Assembly: GCA_937958295.1 (NCBI GenBank)
Contig: CALFEY010000103.1
Coordinates: forward strand, 1 to 6,437
DNA length: 6,437 bases
Direction of reading: 5' to 3'
Source of the DNA: an uncultured Pseudomonadota bacterium
Lineage (GTDB): Bacteria; Pseudomonadota; Gammaproteobacteria; Burkholderiales; Casimicrobiaceae
The notes beneath the pieces are model-generated. The model saw only the letters and a program-made list of their open reading frames with translations. It was not told the DNA's origin and searched no databases. The translations under genes were made by a program, and so were the position numbers. How positions within the stretch are numbered: position 1 is the first letter of the stretch; each line of letters opens with the position of its first letter. Positions 5,417 to 6,437 of the stretch are shown in pieces.

Positions 5417-6437
5417 CTAGACGAGCGCGCGGCGGAGGTCGGCGAGAAGCCCCGAGTAGTAGGTGACGAAGCGCGCGGCCGACGCCCCGTCGATCACCCG
5501 GTGATCGTAGGACAGCGATAGCGGGAGGATGAGGCGGGGCTGGAACGCCTTGCCGTCCCACACGGGCTTCATCACGCTCTTCGACACCCCGAGGATGGCC
5601 ACTTCCGGGGCATTGATGATCGGGGTGAAGGCGGTGCCGCCGATGCCGCCCAGCGAGCTGATCGAGAAGCCCCCGCCCTGCATGTCCGCCGGGCCGAGCT
5701 TGCCATCACGCGCCTTGGCTGAGAGCTCGGTCATCTCGCGGGCGATGGCCAGCACGCCCTTCTGGTCGGCGTTCTTCAGCACCGGCACCACGAGGCCGTT
5801 GGGCGTGTCCGCGGCGAAGCCGACGTTGAAGTACTGCTTGCGCACGAGGTTGTCGCCGTCGAGCGAAGCATTGAAGTCCGGGAACTTGCGCAGCGCGGCC
5901 ACGGCCGCCTTGATGAGAAAGGCGAGCATCGTGACCTTCACGCCGGCCTTCTCGTTCTCCTTGTTGAGCGTGACGCGCAGCGCCTCGAGGTCGGTGATGT
6001 CGGCATCGTCGAACTGCGTGACGTGCGGGATCATCACCCAGTTGCGCGCGAGATTGGCGCCCGAGATCTTCTTGATGCGCGACAGCGGCACCGTCTCGAT
6101 CGGTCCGAACTTGGCGAAGTCCACCGTGGGCCACGGCAGCAGGTTGAGCGAGCCGCCGCCGGTCACGCTGCCGGAGGCCGCGCCCACCCCGCCCGCGCCA
6201 CTCAGCGCGCCCTTGATGAAGGCCTGCACGTCCTCCTGCAGGATGCGTGCGTTGGGACCGCTGCCCTTGACCTTGGACAGGTCCACGCCGAGCTCGCGCG
6301 CGAACTTGCGCACCGACGGCGAGGCGTGGGCGGCTACGAAGCCGGCGTCGTCCACCGGCGCTGCGGGCGCGGTGGCAGCTGCAGGGGCGGCCGCCGGGCT
6401 GGACGCCGCCGGCGCTGCGGCCGGCTGTGCTGCCGCG
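5417..6437 (-). CDS. aceF: Pyruvate dehydrogenase E2, dihydrolipoyl acetyltransferase (C-terminal part)
   Basis: E2 core of the pyruvate dehydrogenase complex, transferring acetyl from lipoamide to CoA. The gene is cut by the window edge, so the lipoyl domain(s) and start lie outside; 339 complete codons are visible. The visible part opens with an Ala/Pro-rich flexible linker (about residues 1-27). The peripheral subunit-binding domain follows (about 36-76, with SPSVRKFARELGVDLSKVKG). A Gly-rich second linker leads to the catalytic acetyltransferase domain starting near PWPTVDFAKFGPIE. The active site DHRVIDG places catalytic H312 and D316 in this fragment. The sequence is closer to AceF than to the 2-oxoglutarate dehydrogenase E2 (SucB), judged from LLPWPTVDFAKFGPIETVPLSRI-type residues. 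The frame stays open to the last base, and apparent internal starts near 6355 are linker codons. The downstream neighbour on the same strand is a DUF808 gene and not the E3 gene lpd. Confidence 0.95.
   Translation of the reverse strand, partial: AAAQPAAAPAASSPAAAPAAATAPAAPVDDAGFVAAHASPSVRKFARELGVDLSKVKGSGPNARILQEDVQAFIKGALSGAGGVGAASGSVTGGGSLNLLPWPTVDFAKFGPIETVPLSRIKKISGANLARNWVMIPHVTQFDDADITDLEALRVTLNKENEKAGVKVTMLAFLIKAAVAALRKFPDFNASLDGDNLVRKQYFNVGFAADTPNGLVVPVLKNADQKGVLAIAREMTELSAKARDGKLGPADMQGGGFSISSLGGIGGTAFTPIINAPEVAILGVSKSVMKPVWDGKAFQPRLILPLSLSYDHRVIDGASAARFVTYYSGLLADLRRALV

Noticed and set aside
4214..5521. 435-codon plus-strand reading frame opposite rpiA, DUF808 and the end of aceF
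   Set aside because: It is antisense to three genes with clear family motifs. Its translation is low-complexity His/Arg/Asp-rich, as expected from high-GC antisense frames.
6356..6437. Ala/Pro-rich stretch at the right edge as a separate repeat or new gene start
   Set aside because: It reads in frame with aceF and is the normal flexible linker between the lipoyl and subunit-binding domains.
1..6437. Possible hidden mobile element, CRISPR, toxin-antitoxin or defence system
   Set aside because: Coding density is near complete with housekeeping or common enzyme families, no repeat arrays or integrase-like genes are seen, and no unexplained gap exceeds 90 bases.

Overview
The window is about two-thirds G+C, gene-dense, and reads as ordinary chromosome of a high-GC proteobacterium. 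The E2 type, the ArfB and the ProA resemble betaproteobacterial versions most, but this rests on recalled family sequences and no lineage marker is present. No RNA gene, CRISPR array, insertion sequence, integrase or phage gene is visible. Base composition and codon use look uniform, so there is no internal sign of recent transfer.

Left half, rightward (68-2391): three genes. The first is a mandelate racemase-subgroup enolase-superfamily enzyme with every catalytic residue present. The second is a short-chain dehydrogenase/reductase of the sepiapterin/benzil reductase type. The third is ArfB, the GGQ-bearing peptidyl-tRNA hydrolase that rescues stalled ribosomes; it starts 10 bases after the dehydrogenase stop. 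The dehydrogenase appears to have its own promoter whose predicted start point falls on its ATG (leaderless). The racemase-like gene and the dehydrogenase may act on related hydroxy or oxo compounds, but nothing here proves a shared pathway.

Right half, leftward (6437-2428): the C-terminal part of aceF (pyruvate dehydrogenase E2, cut by the window edge), then a DUF808/YedI inner-membrane protein, then rpiA (ribose-5-phosphate isomerase A) and proA (glutamate-5-semialdehyde dehydrogenase). The 87-base gap after aceF holds an imperfect hairpin, a perfect 20-bp palindrome and a good -10 box (TACAAT) six bases before the DUF808 ATG. This suggests that the aceF transcript ends there and that DUF808-rpiA-proA is a separate, tightly packed unit. 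rpiA is probably translationally coupled, because its Shine-Dalgarno overlaps the DUF808 stop codon.

The two halves converge at 2392-2427, a 36-base gap with a weak GC-rich inverted repeat and no T-tract. No new defence or mobile system was found. The most noteworthy signals are the two matching leaderless-type promoters, the palindrome in front of DUF808, and the unassigned substrate of the racemase-like enzyme.
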